The translations under genes were made by a program, and so were the position numbers. From Campanula takesimana (Eukaryota; Streptophyta; Magnoliopsida; Asterales; Campanulaceae), in the NCBI GenBank assembly GCA_026119855.1, contig JAOWBW010000599.1, positions 682,001-746,000 of the forward strand: a stretch of 64,000 bases of DNA, given 5' to 3'. Below, in pieces: positions 46,209 to 57,991 of this stretch (positions are counted from its first letter, which is position 1; each line of letters begins with the position of its first letter). The notes beneath the pieces were generated by a model. The model saw nothing but the letters and a program-made list of their open reading frames with translations. It did no database searches and was not told where the DNA came from.

Positions 46209-48064
46209 TTACTCATCATCCTCGGCCTCGTCCTCTTCATTTCCTGGTTGAGTATCATTGCCTCCAGCACTTGTTCCAGCACCTGCGGTAGCACCCGAGG
46301 CAGCATTTCCTCCCCCTGTTTGTGATGAAATATGATCAAGAAATGCAGACAAATCGTCATGAATCTTCATCCAGGAGTTGACCTGATCCTTTACGTTTTC
46401 CATAACCCTATTTAAAACCTGAACAACAGCAACTGTGGAAATCATAGAAGAAGTGCTGTCAGAAGTATTGACCTCACTTTGGGTAGCACTTTTTGCTATA
46501 CCTGTAGGGATAGGAAACGAAAAGTCTCGAATAGAAGGTCTAGCTTTTGCCTGGGAACGCTGAGCAGGAATAGGTTTGGAAACCAAAGGTGGGGACGGTT
46601 TGGACCACGGTAGATCAACATGTCGGTTACCTCTCTTCAATTGATTATCAATAACATAGTAGCTAGGGCCGGAAGTGAAGATATCAGAGCCTAGTACTTG
46701 AAATTTTTGAGAGGTTAAGACACGAAAGATCAAGGATGGATATGGAAGGTAGGATGGGTCTTTTCTTTTAGGCCAATTCGAAAGATGTTTGAACACTAGA
46801 TTCCCAAAGTTGATCGATTTGTTTTTCCCTAGCCTATACAAAACTCTCACTTGCTCCATAGTAAGGTTTTGATCACTCTTTGAAGGAAGCCAATTAAGCA
46901 AGCAAAGCTTGTGTAAAACCGAGTAAAGAGAGGTAAGTTTAGAGGCGGGGAATTTGACTTTGGGATCTGTTGGCCAATGTTGGACTTCATGTGGGTTAGG
47001 AATTTAGCCATTGCATCTTTGTTACAATTAAAACTTTCCTCAATGATATTGGGGAATCCTAAGGCTTTGTTAATGATGTTGGGGTTGAAAAGAAACACTT
47101 TACCCCTAACAAACACCTTCCCGAATTCAGGAGCAGTTTCATTGTCTATGTTTGGACTAAGATTGGCATAAAAATTCCTTACCACCTTATCAACATAAGC
47201 CATTGCTTGGGTGTTAGGGATCAAAAAATTCTGGTCCTCAAGGAATTGATACACACCACTTTTCTTTAAATCATCCTCATCGTTGTTTTTCTCTTCCCAA
47301 AAATGGGTATTGCTATGTTTTAGCCAAAAAGACATACCCGACTCTTTATAGAACTCAAGAGAATAAGGATCTAAAGGAAAAGCTTCATTATCTTCAATTC
47401 TAACATGCTCATTTTCAGAATCATCAGAAGAATCAGAGACATGAGGAGAAGAATGATGTACCTCCTGAGATTTGGACCTGGTCTGAGCTTGCAGAGGTGT
47501 TCCCGAAGGTGCTGGCCTTCTGCGGGTAACACCTTTGTCAGCACCCTGAATACCCTTCCCTTTTTCAAGTCTTTGTTGTGCTGCAGCAAGGGTTTCACTA
47601 TCTTGTTCCTGTTCATCCACCCACTGATCGAAGTCATCCTCTGTAGGTTCTTGCTCTACGGTATAATTTTCATCCGAGGCATGAGCGGAAGACAAACTCT
47701 GAGAGTCTTCATCTGATACTTCAACAGGATCAGCTGGAGTGTTGGAATTTGCTTTGTTGAAGATAGCCCTTAATCTGCTTGAAGTCCTCTTTTTAGGTGC
47801 TTGGACAGTTGGTGGTTGTGGCGGAGATTTCCGCTTCTTCTTGGTGGCTTTGGTGGTTGTTGCAGCTGATTGGGAAGGAGCCATGGTGGGAGGCGCTTGG
47901 GCGACTGGAAGAGGAGTAGGATTGGACACCACAATCGCCAATGACAGAGGTGATGTCACCGGTGTTGTCGCCGGTGATGTCTCCATTGGAGAGAAAAATC
48001 TAGCCTCACCCGCACTTGGAGAGACTTCCATTGGCTCAGAGGTTGCTTTGGATGGTGAAGCCAT
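46209..48064 (-). pseudogene. Sirevirus envelope-like gene, frameshifted
   Basis: The gene starts at 48064 (MASPSKATSE) and runs 405 codons to a stop at 46847. From about 46980 the family-like sequence continues in another frame (FPASKLTSL, NWLPSKSDQN) to a stop at 46209, so one base appears lost near 46975-46990. Full length would be about 618 codons. The position between pol and the 3' LTR matches the envelope-like gene of Sireviruses, whose function is unproven. The first 100 residues are Ser/Thr/Pro-rich with basic clusters KKKRK (75-79) and KKR (91-93). The middle has acidic Ser-rich stretches. The tail is Gly/Ala-rich and ends in EEDEAEDDE. I see no signal peptide and no convincing membrane segment. 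Confidence 0.8.
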
Positions 48065-49390
48065 TGATGATTTGAGAAGAAGAAGGAAGAATTTTAGGAG
48101 AGGGATTTTCTAGGGTTTGTGAGATTGAGAGCGAGAGACTGACGAGGGAGAGAGATCGGCGAGTTTTGATGAGGGAGGATGGTTTATTTAGGATTTAATT
48201 AGGAAGTATTCAAATGGAAGTTAAATACTCAACATTAAATTGAGATAACTATCTCTAATCCTACAAACACTCAACTCCCCCTAATTTTTAGCTCTCCCTA
48301 TTTTCTAGCTAGATAGGTAAACTCAAACTCAACTCCTACATTTTTGAAAATCAACCGGCCATTATCCCCAAAAAGCCTTTTTTTTTATTAAAAAAAAATT
48401 TATCTAAGGTAATTCGGCTTAGGTAAATAAAGTCCATAAAATTTTGAAATGCAAATTAACTTATGACTTCAAAATTTTAGGAAAGTAGTTACCTAATTAG
48501 ATTTACCAAAATAAAGGGATTTAATAAAAACATTTTTGAAATCAAAAACTCCACAAATTAAGGGACTTTCGGACTTCCCAAATTTAATTATTAATTCTGA
48601 AAAAAAATAAATAAAAAAAATAATGTGGCACATACTAATGTGTTATCGGCAATGATGGTAACACTTAGGAAAACATATAAGTCAAATATCCCCTTGATAA
48701 AATTTCACTTTAAGAAACTTAAGGCAAAACAATCCTCATTATACACTTGAGGCAAATTGTTAGGCTTCTTTTTAAATAAGCAATTTGAAGCAAAAACAAG
48801 CTTCCCAAATTCAAACACTTGAGGCATAGCAAGCCTTAATTATGAGTGTTTGAGGTAAAATAAATCTAACAAGTTAGATAAGCTTGTTCTTCATCTTCAA
48901 GCACTTTTAAAATAAGTATAATTTACACTTCAATATCTACAAGATAGCATCGTAGTAACGAGCTCCGTGCTCCGAGTCCTTATAAAGTGTAAAAAATACT
49001 TTAGTGATTTGCACCTTTCAAGTAGGATACACTGTAGTAGTGAACTCCATGTTCCTAATACTTAGTACGAAATCACGAGATAGCATCTCCCTTTGGCAAG
49101 AGTGCATCGTCGCAGCGAACGCCGTGCCCCGAGTTACTTAGGAAATACTGTAAGTGCTTTTTGCCTTTTGCCTTTTATTTTATCACAAAAATTAGTGACT
49201 TTGTCACTTTTGAGTAAAAGGGGATTTGACAAACATGTTAACCAAGTATAAACCTACCAAAACAAAAAGGCCAGCATGTGCCGCCGCGAAGGCTTAAAAC
49301 GAAAAAACAAAACTGAAAAACATTTTTTTTTATTATACAGTGTTACCAGAAGTGATGACAACACTCAGGGTAACACTCGAAAACAGTAAC
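48065..49390 (-). other. Sirevirus spacer between pol and the envelope-like gene
   Basis: It has no coding frame. It holds three diverged 30-bp repeats (48948-48977, 49031-49060, 49105-49134) related to CATCGTAGTAACGAGCTCCG, and two clusters of the GGTAACACT motif (48657-48666 and 49339-49377). It probably contains the leader and promoter or splice signals for the downstream gene, but none can be proved here. Confidence 0.6.
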
Positions 49391-52300
49391 TTAAAAAATA
49401 CAAAGACCAAGAGATCTTTTCAAACTTGAAAATATCTCATGATCAAGGGCCTTGGTAAAAATGTCAGCAAGTTGATACTTTGTATCAATATGCTCTATGT
49501 TTATCAAATCTTTTTCAACCAAGTCTCTTAGAAAATGGTGACGGATATCAATGTGTTTAGTACGGGAATGTTGAACCGGGTTTTTTGAAATGTTTATGGC
49601 ACTTAGATTATCACAATACATGGTCAAGATATTACTCTCAAGACCATAGTCGTCTAACATGTGTTTTAACCAAATGAGTTGGGAACAACAACTACCGGCC
49701 ACGACATATTCGGACTCGGCTGTCGAAAGAGACACACAGTTTTGTTTACGACTATACCATGAAACTAAGTTATTACCCAAAAAGAAACATCCCCCACTAG
49801 TAATTTTCCTATCATCCATGTCACCCGCCCAGTCAGAATCACTAAAACCAACAAGGTTGGTATTAGTATCCTTAGAAAACCATATTCCTAAATCACTCGT
49901 CCCCGACACATATTTGATAATCTTTTTGATAGAATTTAGGTGGGAAAGTTTAGGACTAGCTTGATATCGTGCGCATACACACACACTGAACATTAAATCA
50001 GGGAGACTTGCGGTAAGATAGAGGAGACTACCTATCATAGAGCGATATAAGGTTGGATCCACATCCTCCCCAACTTGGTCCTTTCCCAACTTCAGTGTCG
50101 AACCCATTGGTACTTTAGACTCCTTGGCATGCTCCAACCCGAACTTTGTTACTAAACTTTTCACATACTTGCTTTGAGAAATGAAGATCCCTTCATTCGA
50201 CTGTTTCACCTGCAATCCAAGGAAAAAGTTTAGTTCCCCTATCATACTCATTTCAAAAGTTGATGAGATGGCATCCACAAATTTTTTCAAATAGGTTTCA
50301 GATGTGGAGCCAAAAACAATGTCATCAACATATATTTGAGCTATGACAAGGGTTTTACCATTTCTTAAGATAAACAAAGTCCTATCGGCTTCTCCTCTAA
50401 CAAAGCCATATTCTAACAGAAATTGAGTTAATCTACCATACCATGCTCGAGGAGCTTGTTTCAAGCCATATAAGGCTTTTATAAGTTTATAAACATGGTG
50501 TGGTTTGAATGGATCTTCAAAACCTTTTGGTTGTTCTACATATATTTCTTTATCAATATATCCATTCAAAAACGCTCCTTTCACATCCATTTAGTGCAAT
50601 GTGATTTTAAGGTAGCAGGCTATAGCCAAGAGGAGTCTTATGGACTCAATTCTAGCCACAGGTACGAAGGTTTCGTCATAATCGATACCTTCGACTTGTG
50701 TATATCCTTGAGCCACAAGACGAGCTTTATTACGAACAATGTTACCCGTTTCATCACTTTTGTTTTTGAAAATCCATTTAGTCCCAATGATATTAGTATT
50801 TTCAGGACGGGGAACTAAAGTCCAAACATTGTTTCGGGTAAATTGTTCAAGCTCCTCTTGCATAGCTTGAATCCAAAAATTATCTTTTAAAGCCTCAATC
50901 ACATTTTTAGGTTCACTAAAGGAAATAAAACAAGAGTGTTTTACCTGAGCATATGTGGTAGACATACACACATACCTTACCATATCTCGATAATTAATTG
51001 GCTCTTTGTTTCTTGTTTGAACTCTTTCATTTACCTCCCCTATTACCTGCGTAGAAGGGTGATTCCTCTTTATTCTGGCTGGGGGATCTCTCCTTATAAC
51101 TTCATGAACCTCTGCACCTTTTGGACTTTCTGCTTCTATTTCAGCAGGTGTACTGGAATTAGGTGTTACCGGAAGTGTTGCCTCAACAGTGGTATCACTT
51201 TCGTCAGCACCTGCTTCGTCAACAGGATCATAATTTTCTCTATTATTATTCATCTCGTCCAACAGAGTCAAGGGAGATTCCTGAGGTCCTTCACCTGTAA
51301 TGCTCAACAAGTCATCAAAAACAATGTTAACCGACTCTTGAATGGTTTTTAACCTTAGGTTATATACCCTATATGCTCTACTATTTTGAGCATACCCAAG
51401 AAAGATTGCATTATCACTTTTAGAGTCAAATTTAGTCAATTGATCCCGGTCATTTAAAATGTAACACATACACCCAAAAACATGAAAATAGTGAACTTTA
51501 GGTTTTTTGCCATTCAAAATCTCATAGGGTGTCATAGTGGTACCGGGTCTTAAGAAGACTCTATTTGCGGTGTGACAAGCGGTATTTAGTGCTTCGGCCC
51601 AAAATCTTTTTGAAATTTGTTTAGAAAACAACATTACACGGGCCATTTCAAGTAAAGTCCGATTTTTCCTTTCGGCAATCCCATTTTGTTGAGGCGTTTT
51701 GGGTGCCGAGAATTCATGGTGGATTCCCATTTTCTCACAAAAGGAAGAAAAAGAAGCATTTTCAAATTCTTTACCATGATCGGATCTTATACGAGAAACA
51801 GAAGCACAAAACATGTTTTTGATTTTTGAGTGTAAGATTCTGAACTTTTCAAAGGCTTCAGATTTTTCTTTTAAGAAAAAGATCCAAGAGAATCTAGAAA
51901 AATCATCAACAACTACTAAACAATATTTCTTACCACCTAAACTATCGACTTCAACAGGACCCATTAACTCCATATATAAAAGTTGAAAACAATGTGTTGT
52001 TCCAGAGTACTGCTCATGGTATTGGGTAGCACTGTGGCCAACACGAGTTTGTTTGCCTTTAAGACAACTTTCACAAATGATTTTATTTTTGAAATCCAAA
52101 TTAGGAACACCTTGAATAGTACCAAGTTTAATAATCTTTTCAATGTTTCGAAAATTGGCATGTCCCAACTTTTGGTGCCATAAGGTTGTGATATCAACTC
52201 TCACGGAGTTGCATACTTGTTTGTCTTCAACACAATAACAATTGTCGGTTGATCTAGTACCTGACATCACACACTTGTTAGTACAATCAAAGACCTCACA

Positions 52301-54460
52301 AGTATTTTTGTTGAATTTCACCTCTAAATTGTCATCACAAAGTTGGTTTATACTAATTAAATTAGCTACAAGACCATCTACATGTAAGACATTTTTTAAA
52401 GCGGGGAAACCGGACACATTTAAAGTTCCTTTACCGATTATCTTACTCTTACTACCACCACCATAAGTAACATTACCTCCAAGAACAGATTCATAGTCTT
52501 TTAGAAAACATTTTGTTCCTGTCATGTGACGTGAACACCCACTATCAAAATACCATGAATTTTCAACATTAGTTCTTAAGGCAGTAAACACAACATCACA
52601 TATTTGATTGTTTTTAGGTCTCCATTCTTTCTTTCTTTGAATTTTGTTTCTCTGACGAACAATGATATCAGAAGTGGTGGGTAACACTTCAGATAGCACT
52701 GAGGAGCTGGACTGAGTTCTTTTCATAACAGTATGACAATTGTTTCTAAAATGTCCAGCGGTGTGACAATAAGTACACACTTTCCCTTTGTCAGAGATTT
52801 TGGAAGAAAAATCATTAGCCTTTCCACGTTCATTTAAGAAACATGTTTGATTATCATCCAAAGATAAAGAAGAGATGATATTATCTAAAGAATCTTAGAA
52901 ACCAATACCTGCCCTGAGAGGTTTACTTAACATGAGGACCTCATCCAGTTTGGTAGACCCCGTGTTGAGTTTCTTAAGTGTGGTTTCGGCGAGGGACAAT
53001 TTGGCCGTGACTTTTGCAAGCTCAGCATCCTTCTTTGTGAGCTCGATTTCAAGAGTAGCCACGCCAAGTCTTAGTTGCTGAGTTTCTTTAGTCAAGAATT
53101 GCACCATACTATGCTCCTTCTTGTATTCTTCAAGGATATCCTCATAAAGGTTCCTCAATCCTCTTATGAGTTCATCCTTACTCTTCTCAGCATCCTCTTG
53201 AGAATTTCCTGCATCCATATTAATAGACCCCACAAAACAAACAACATTAGTAGAATTGAAATCATTGTACCTGCTGGGTGTTATCACAGGTGTTATCCCA
53301 CTTGGGTTATCACTTGGGATAGCACTTTCTGTGTTCGAGTCACACACAGTGACAAACATGGTTGTCTCGTCAGGTTCTTGAGCATGGTCCACTCCTTCTT
53401 CTTCATTGTCACTGAGAGACACCCATAAGCTCTTACCCTCCTTCCTCAGATTATTTGCGCATTCATTGGCATAGTGACCCCATCCTGAACAAGTATGACA
53501 TTGAATGGAGTCGAGGTAATTGGGATTGGAGCTCGACTGATCCGAGGTTGCCCTACGGATTGGATTCGCCTTCTGGGTGGTTGGGAGTGACCTCTTTGGC
53601 ATCGAATCATACACCTTGGTTTGTTGCTCTTTTGCCTTTACCTGCATATTCTCCTTGTTGAACTTTCTTAACATAGAGTTATATTTCCTAGCAAGTAAAG
53701 CAACACTAGTATTTTCATCCATTTCATCAAAAACTTCATTTTCCTCATTGTTTACACAAACCGAAGGAAGAGTTTTTAAAGCAACATTTTTGCCTTTAAT
53801 AGCATCACTTTGATCAGCGAGATTTAATTCAAAATTTTGCAAAATGCTCATCAAAGTGTTGATATCCATGGTTGCAAGATTGTGAGCCTCTTCAATAGAT
53901 GAAACTTTAATATTGAAGTGCTCAGGAAGAGTTCTAATTGCTTTTGAAACAAGTTGTTTGTTAGTAAAGGGTTCACCCAAAACTTGACATTCATTTGCAA
54001 TATCAATAAGTTTTTCAAAATATGAAGAAATACTTTCATTTTCACTCATCCTCAATCTTTCAAATTTACTAGTGAGCCTCCTAAGCTTAGTTTCACGCAC
54101 ACTACCATCCCCTTCACAAAATCTTTGTAAAGTATCTCATGCCTCCTTAGCAGTGGGAGTATATTGAATGATTTTAAAAATATGCATATCAACCCACTCA
54201 TAAATGACATTAAGTGCCTTTTCATTAAAACTAGCTAGGTTGTTTACCTCATTAGTCCACTCGGATTCAGGCTTGACTTGAACGTCACCATCCTCATCTG
54301 ACGGCAATAATGGGACAGAATAACCATTCACAATAGATCGCCAAGCCCGGATATCAATTGATTTGATATACGAACGGAGGCGGATCTTCCAATAGGCATA
54401 ATTCGAACCATCAAGAACAGGAAGCCTCTTTTGATTAGGATTTGCAGGATCATAAGCCAT
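49391..54460 (-). pseudogene. Sirevirus gag-pol, one frame with three nonsense codons
   Basis: From the ATG at 54460 (MAYDPANPNQ) to the stop at 49391 there is one continuous frame of 1689 codons. It is broken by TGA at 54137-54139 (codon 108, where the family has Trp), TAA at 52895-52897 (codon 522) and TAA at 50591-50593 (codon 1290, where copia pol has Gln). No frameshift is seen. Domains in order: gag with CX2CX4HX4C (CHTCSGWGHYANEC), a coiled coil (53000-53160), a second knuckle (CTYCHTAGHFRNNC), protease WYFDSGCSRHM, integrase zinc finger and catalytic core, reverse transcriptase with YVDD near 50326, and RNase H with SLSTAESEY. As it stands it can make only a 107-residue gag fragment. 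Confidence 0.95.
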
Positions 54461-54499
54461 GACACACTGGACCGAAGTACTTAGTATATCAAGTAACCA

Positions 54500-54511
54500 G
54501 CTCTGATACCA
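54500..54511 (-). promoter_or_regulatory. Primer-binding site of the Sirevirus
   Basis: In sense TGGTATCAGAGC, two bases inside the 5' LTR. Complementary to initiator methionine tRNA. Confidence 0.95.
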
Positions 54512-54513
54512 AT

Positions 54514-55469
54514 TGAAAAAGTGAGTCGATGGCTTAAGTAAGAAAGGAAGTGATATCAAAGGTGTTGTCACTACAACGATATCACTTCTGGCAACACTTA
54601 ACACACACGAACAGAAAACTGTTTCTGAAAAGAGTTTGCAGCAGAAAAATCACACAAGAATTATTTTTCTCAAGATATATAAATTATATATCTTGAGGGA
54701 TACCTCAAAAGGCGAGGCCTTCACTAAATAATATGAGATGAAGTACAAGGTCGAGAGTTCCCTAATGCTATTACAATGAAAGCTTCGTGGAACGACTAAG
54801 TCTAATACACGAGACCCTATCCTAGCCAAGACACTTATAATGCTCGATTACAAGAATAGAAAAGGGTTTGGGAGTTTAAAAGAACCAAGGAGTGTAAAGA
54901 CTTTATTGTGAGGAGTGTGTGTTCTTGCTTGTGTTTGCCGTATCTTGAATCTTCACATCCTCTTGCTTTATATAGGCTTCAAGAACTTGGGGAATACTCA
55001 TCATGGCTTGGAGTTGATCACAAAAACGTGGGGAAAGAGTGGGAGTAGTGGCCGAGCCTTGGGGGGCATTATCTCCACATTTCCTATGTTGTAGGAACAA
55101 ACTTTATTTGTGCCCAAGTTAATGCTTTGCCGTGTTGTACCTCCATGCTCATGTGCCTTGTACATTTCTCCTTCAACTAATCAGCCTTTGAATGGGTCAA
55201 ATACCCATGTGTTAGTTGTGTAGAAAATCTCCAAAGCTTGTGGATAAAATCACATTTTATCCATAACTTCTTTTTAAACTTCTTTGCATTATTCTAGCAT
55301 AGGTTATACCTGAAAATGGACCAACATAAACAATAAACCTTGCAATAATATTAGTCATTAGTCCAGCAATTATTTACGAAGCAAATATGCAAATATATGT
55401 AGACTGTCCGACGGTATCACTTGGACAGTGTGGTCAGCACTTGTGGTATCACCACATTCTGCACTTACA
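54514..55469 (-). repeat. 5' LTR of the Sirevirus
   Basis: 956 bp, the same length as the 3' LTR. The end nearest gag reads GTGTTGCCAGAAGTGATATC in sense, a cluster of the motif scattered across the element. Confidence 0.95.
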
Positions 55470-55674
55470 CATACATTATATTAAAATTTGACTGAGTAGT
55501 TACTTTTTTTTTATGCAACAATTTGACAAATTAAAAATTTGGTTACAACAGTTATGAATAGATAACCAATTGCATAAGAATGTGAACTTCAAGTAAACAA
55601 TTTGCAATTGACCCTTCTAATAGATGTCGATTCATTTTCATTTTTATTATTAAATATGATTGTATTTTGATAAT

Positions 55675-55968
55675 TGTTAGAGTGTGACTTTGAAGAAAAA
55701 AGAAGAAAAGCACGAGCAGCATAAGTTTGACCGAACTAAGGGGATGATTCGGCCGAGTGTTGTGATGGGTTCGGCCGAACCAGTGTCATAACTCGACCGA
55801 ATCGGGCAGTTCCAAGCTGTTCCGGATTTTGATGAATTTCTGGCTTATGTGGAAAGTAAATTAAGTCCTTTTGGGATTTAATTTAGGACTCCTTCTGTCT
55901 TCTGGTTTAGGTCTCTAGCGCTATAAATAGTAGACATAAATTAGTATTTTTTCTGCGTGATCAAAGAC

Positions 55969-56003
<35 letters not shown>

Positions 56004-56230
56004 AGTAATTCTAGATCTAGGGATTTGCATAGCTAGGAACTTTGTGATCAAAGTTCATGCAAACATAGATTAGTGTGATTATATTCTTGTAATTGTTTCT
56101 CCGCCATAATAATACATGTTTCCCTTTGTCCATGGACGTAGCCAATAGGTTGTTGGTGAACAACGTAAATTCTGTGTTGTTGATTTGCGTTCATTATTAT
56201 CTGCTATCTCTTGGGTCTGATTTACTAACA
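55675..56230 (+). repeat. 5' LTR of the deleted copia element
   Basis: 556 bp. It holds repeated TTCGGCCGA words (55750-55800), a CTATAAATAG box near 55921 and a GA run near 55972-55999 that is much shorter in the 3' LTR. A degenerate primer-like TGGCACCAGAGAC follows at 56233. Confidence 0.85.
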
Positions 56231-56301
56231 AGTGGCACCAGAGACTGGTTAGTTAAGAAAGATCAGGGCATACCGCTGCGGTAGAAGAGATAGATTCCGG
56301 G

Positions 56302-57540
56302 ATGGACCAGAAAATTGACAAGTTCGATGGGAAGAACATTTTTACTATATGGAAGATCAAGATGAGAGCCATATTGCGAAGACAAAGTTTGTGGGCTCCA
56401 GTGGCTGTTGCAATCAGGGATCACAAGGATCTATAAGGCAAGGCATAAGCCGTTCCCACAGCTGAAGATTCGAAGAAGGCTGCAGACATGTTAGTATTGG
56501 ATGAGAAGACTCATTCAATGATTATCATGTGTCTTGATGATGAAATCCTAGCGGAAGTAGCGGATCAAGAAACAACAGGAGGCTTGTGGCTGACGTTAGA
56601 GAAGATGTATTTGAAAAATTCTCTAACCAACAAGCTCTATATGAAGAAGAAATTATTTACTTTCCATATGTCTGAAGGTACACCTATTAAGGATCACCTA
56701 GATCGATTTTCTGCTTTATTACTTGAATTGCGTAATATAGAAGTGAAAATCGATGATGAAGATGATGCTTTAATTCTGTTGGTGTCTCTACCGTTGTCAT
56801 ATGAATTGTATGTTGATTCATGTTTAAACAAAGAGACAATTACTCTGGAGCAAGTAAAGTCTGGTTTGAAGACTAGAGAACTGCGCCGAAAGGCGAGTGG
56901 TACTAGTATAGAATCTCAGTCATCAGGTTTGGCTGCAGAAGGCAACAGGGGGCATGGTCGAAGGAACGGAGGTTCTATACGGAGTCCGAGACCTGGAGAT
57001 ATCTATAGTTATTGCAAGCAGGAGGGGCATTGGAAATCCGACTGTCCCAATAAGAAGAGACATCAGCAGGGAAAATCTGAGTCGACTGCTGCGGCGGTAA
57101 GCAATGACAATCTGGATGAGGATTGTGATTATGCCCTAGTGACTGAAGAAGAAGCGTGCAAGGAAGTTGCATGGGTTCTAGATTCTGGTGCGTCTTATCA
57201 CATGTGTTCGCACAAGGAGCAGTTTATAACGTACGAGCAGAAAGATGGAGACCGTATTTATATGGCTAATGGATCAATCTGCGAGGTAGTTGGCATGAGC
57301 TCTGTAAAAGTGAGAACTTATGGTGATAAACATCTCACATTAAACAAGGTAAAACATGTTCCACAAGTAGCAAATAATCTGGTATCACTTAGTCGGTTGG
57401 ACAAGAAGGGGTACAGTTTCAAAGGTGAAGGTGGAGTTCTGAATGTCTACAAAGGTTCAGATGTGATTCTGAAGGGCGAAAGAAAAGGTTCCTTATATAT
57501 CCTCCAAGGTTCTGAGATAGGTGAGGGTGTTGACGAGTAG
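56302..57540 (+). pseudogene. Copia gag-protease remnant
   Basis: The family start is the ATG at 56302 (MDQKIDKFDGKN). The frame is broken by TAA at 56434 and 56446 and then runs open from 56488 to a stop at 57538. It encodes a copia gag (LWLTLEKMYL, LPLSYELYVDS) and a zinc knuckle whose first Cys is Tyr (TAT at 57004: YSYCKQEGHWKSDC). The protease has the active site LDSGASYHM (57177 onward) and the conserved LVSLSRLDKKGY block. The frame stops where the integrase region should begin, which marks the deletion point. It is non-functional as an autonomous element. Confidence 0.85.
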
Positions 57541-57991
57541 GTGGAGCAGCGTTTTACTCTAGGCGGGAGTGAACTGGGCATGCCACGGCTAAAAGATCAA
57601 CACACACTGATTTTATCTGTCATGGTTGGCATGATCCAATATCGACTGGATGGGCCACAACTAAATGACTGTTAATTGCCTGCTGGGGTGATTCTGAGTT
57701 CCCGTAGTTGCACGTTTGGGTGTCCATAGGATACATGCATGCAAAATATCTGATTGTCCAGAGGACAAAGTTATTTGTCTGGTGAGGTAAATTCTGAGTG
57801 TCTTGAAGATACATGGCTAGCAAAATATATGGTTGTCCGGAGGACAAATCTAGTGTTTTTAACGAAAGACAGACTGAGGCAAAAGTGGAAAAAATCTGTT
57901 TTTGGTACGAGGGATGTGGCTCAAGGTAGAGTCTATGTCGGTAGCTCGTGCATCTGAATTATTAGGGGAGATTCAAAGTCAAGGTGGAGAT
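57541..57991 (+). other. Spacer before the 3' LTR with a diverged tandem repeat
   Basis: Two related units (57685-57769 and 57781-57850) share ATTCTGAGT, GCAAAATAT and TTGTCCGGAGGACAAA-like palindromes. A purine tract AAGGTGGAGAT precedes the LTR at 57981. Confidence 0.6.

Larger units (their letters stand above)
44844..55469 (-). mobile_element. Complete Sirevirus-type Ty1/copia element with envelope-like gene
   Basis: The element is 10,626 bp with two 956-bp LTRs, a methionine-tRNA primer site, a gag-pol frame, an extra downstream gene and a polypurine tract. An exact 5-bp duplication CATAC flanks it (44839-44843 and 55470-55474). I count about 16 LTR differences (1.7 percent), near 0.6 million years at 1.3e-8 per site per year. 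The order copia pol plus an extra gene before the 3' LTR, and a large coiled-coil gag, are typical of the SIRE/Maximus lineage. Both gene regions are now broken. Confidence 0.95.

Noticed and set aside
50495..53813. Plus-strand frames of 60-138 codons across the Sirevirus
   Set aside because: They are shadows of the minus-strand gag-pol frame.
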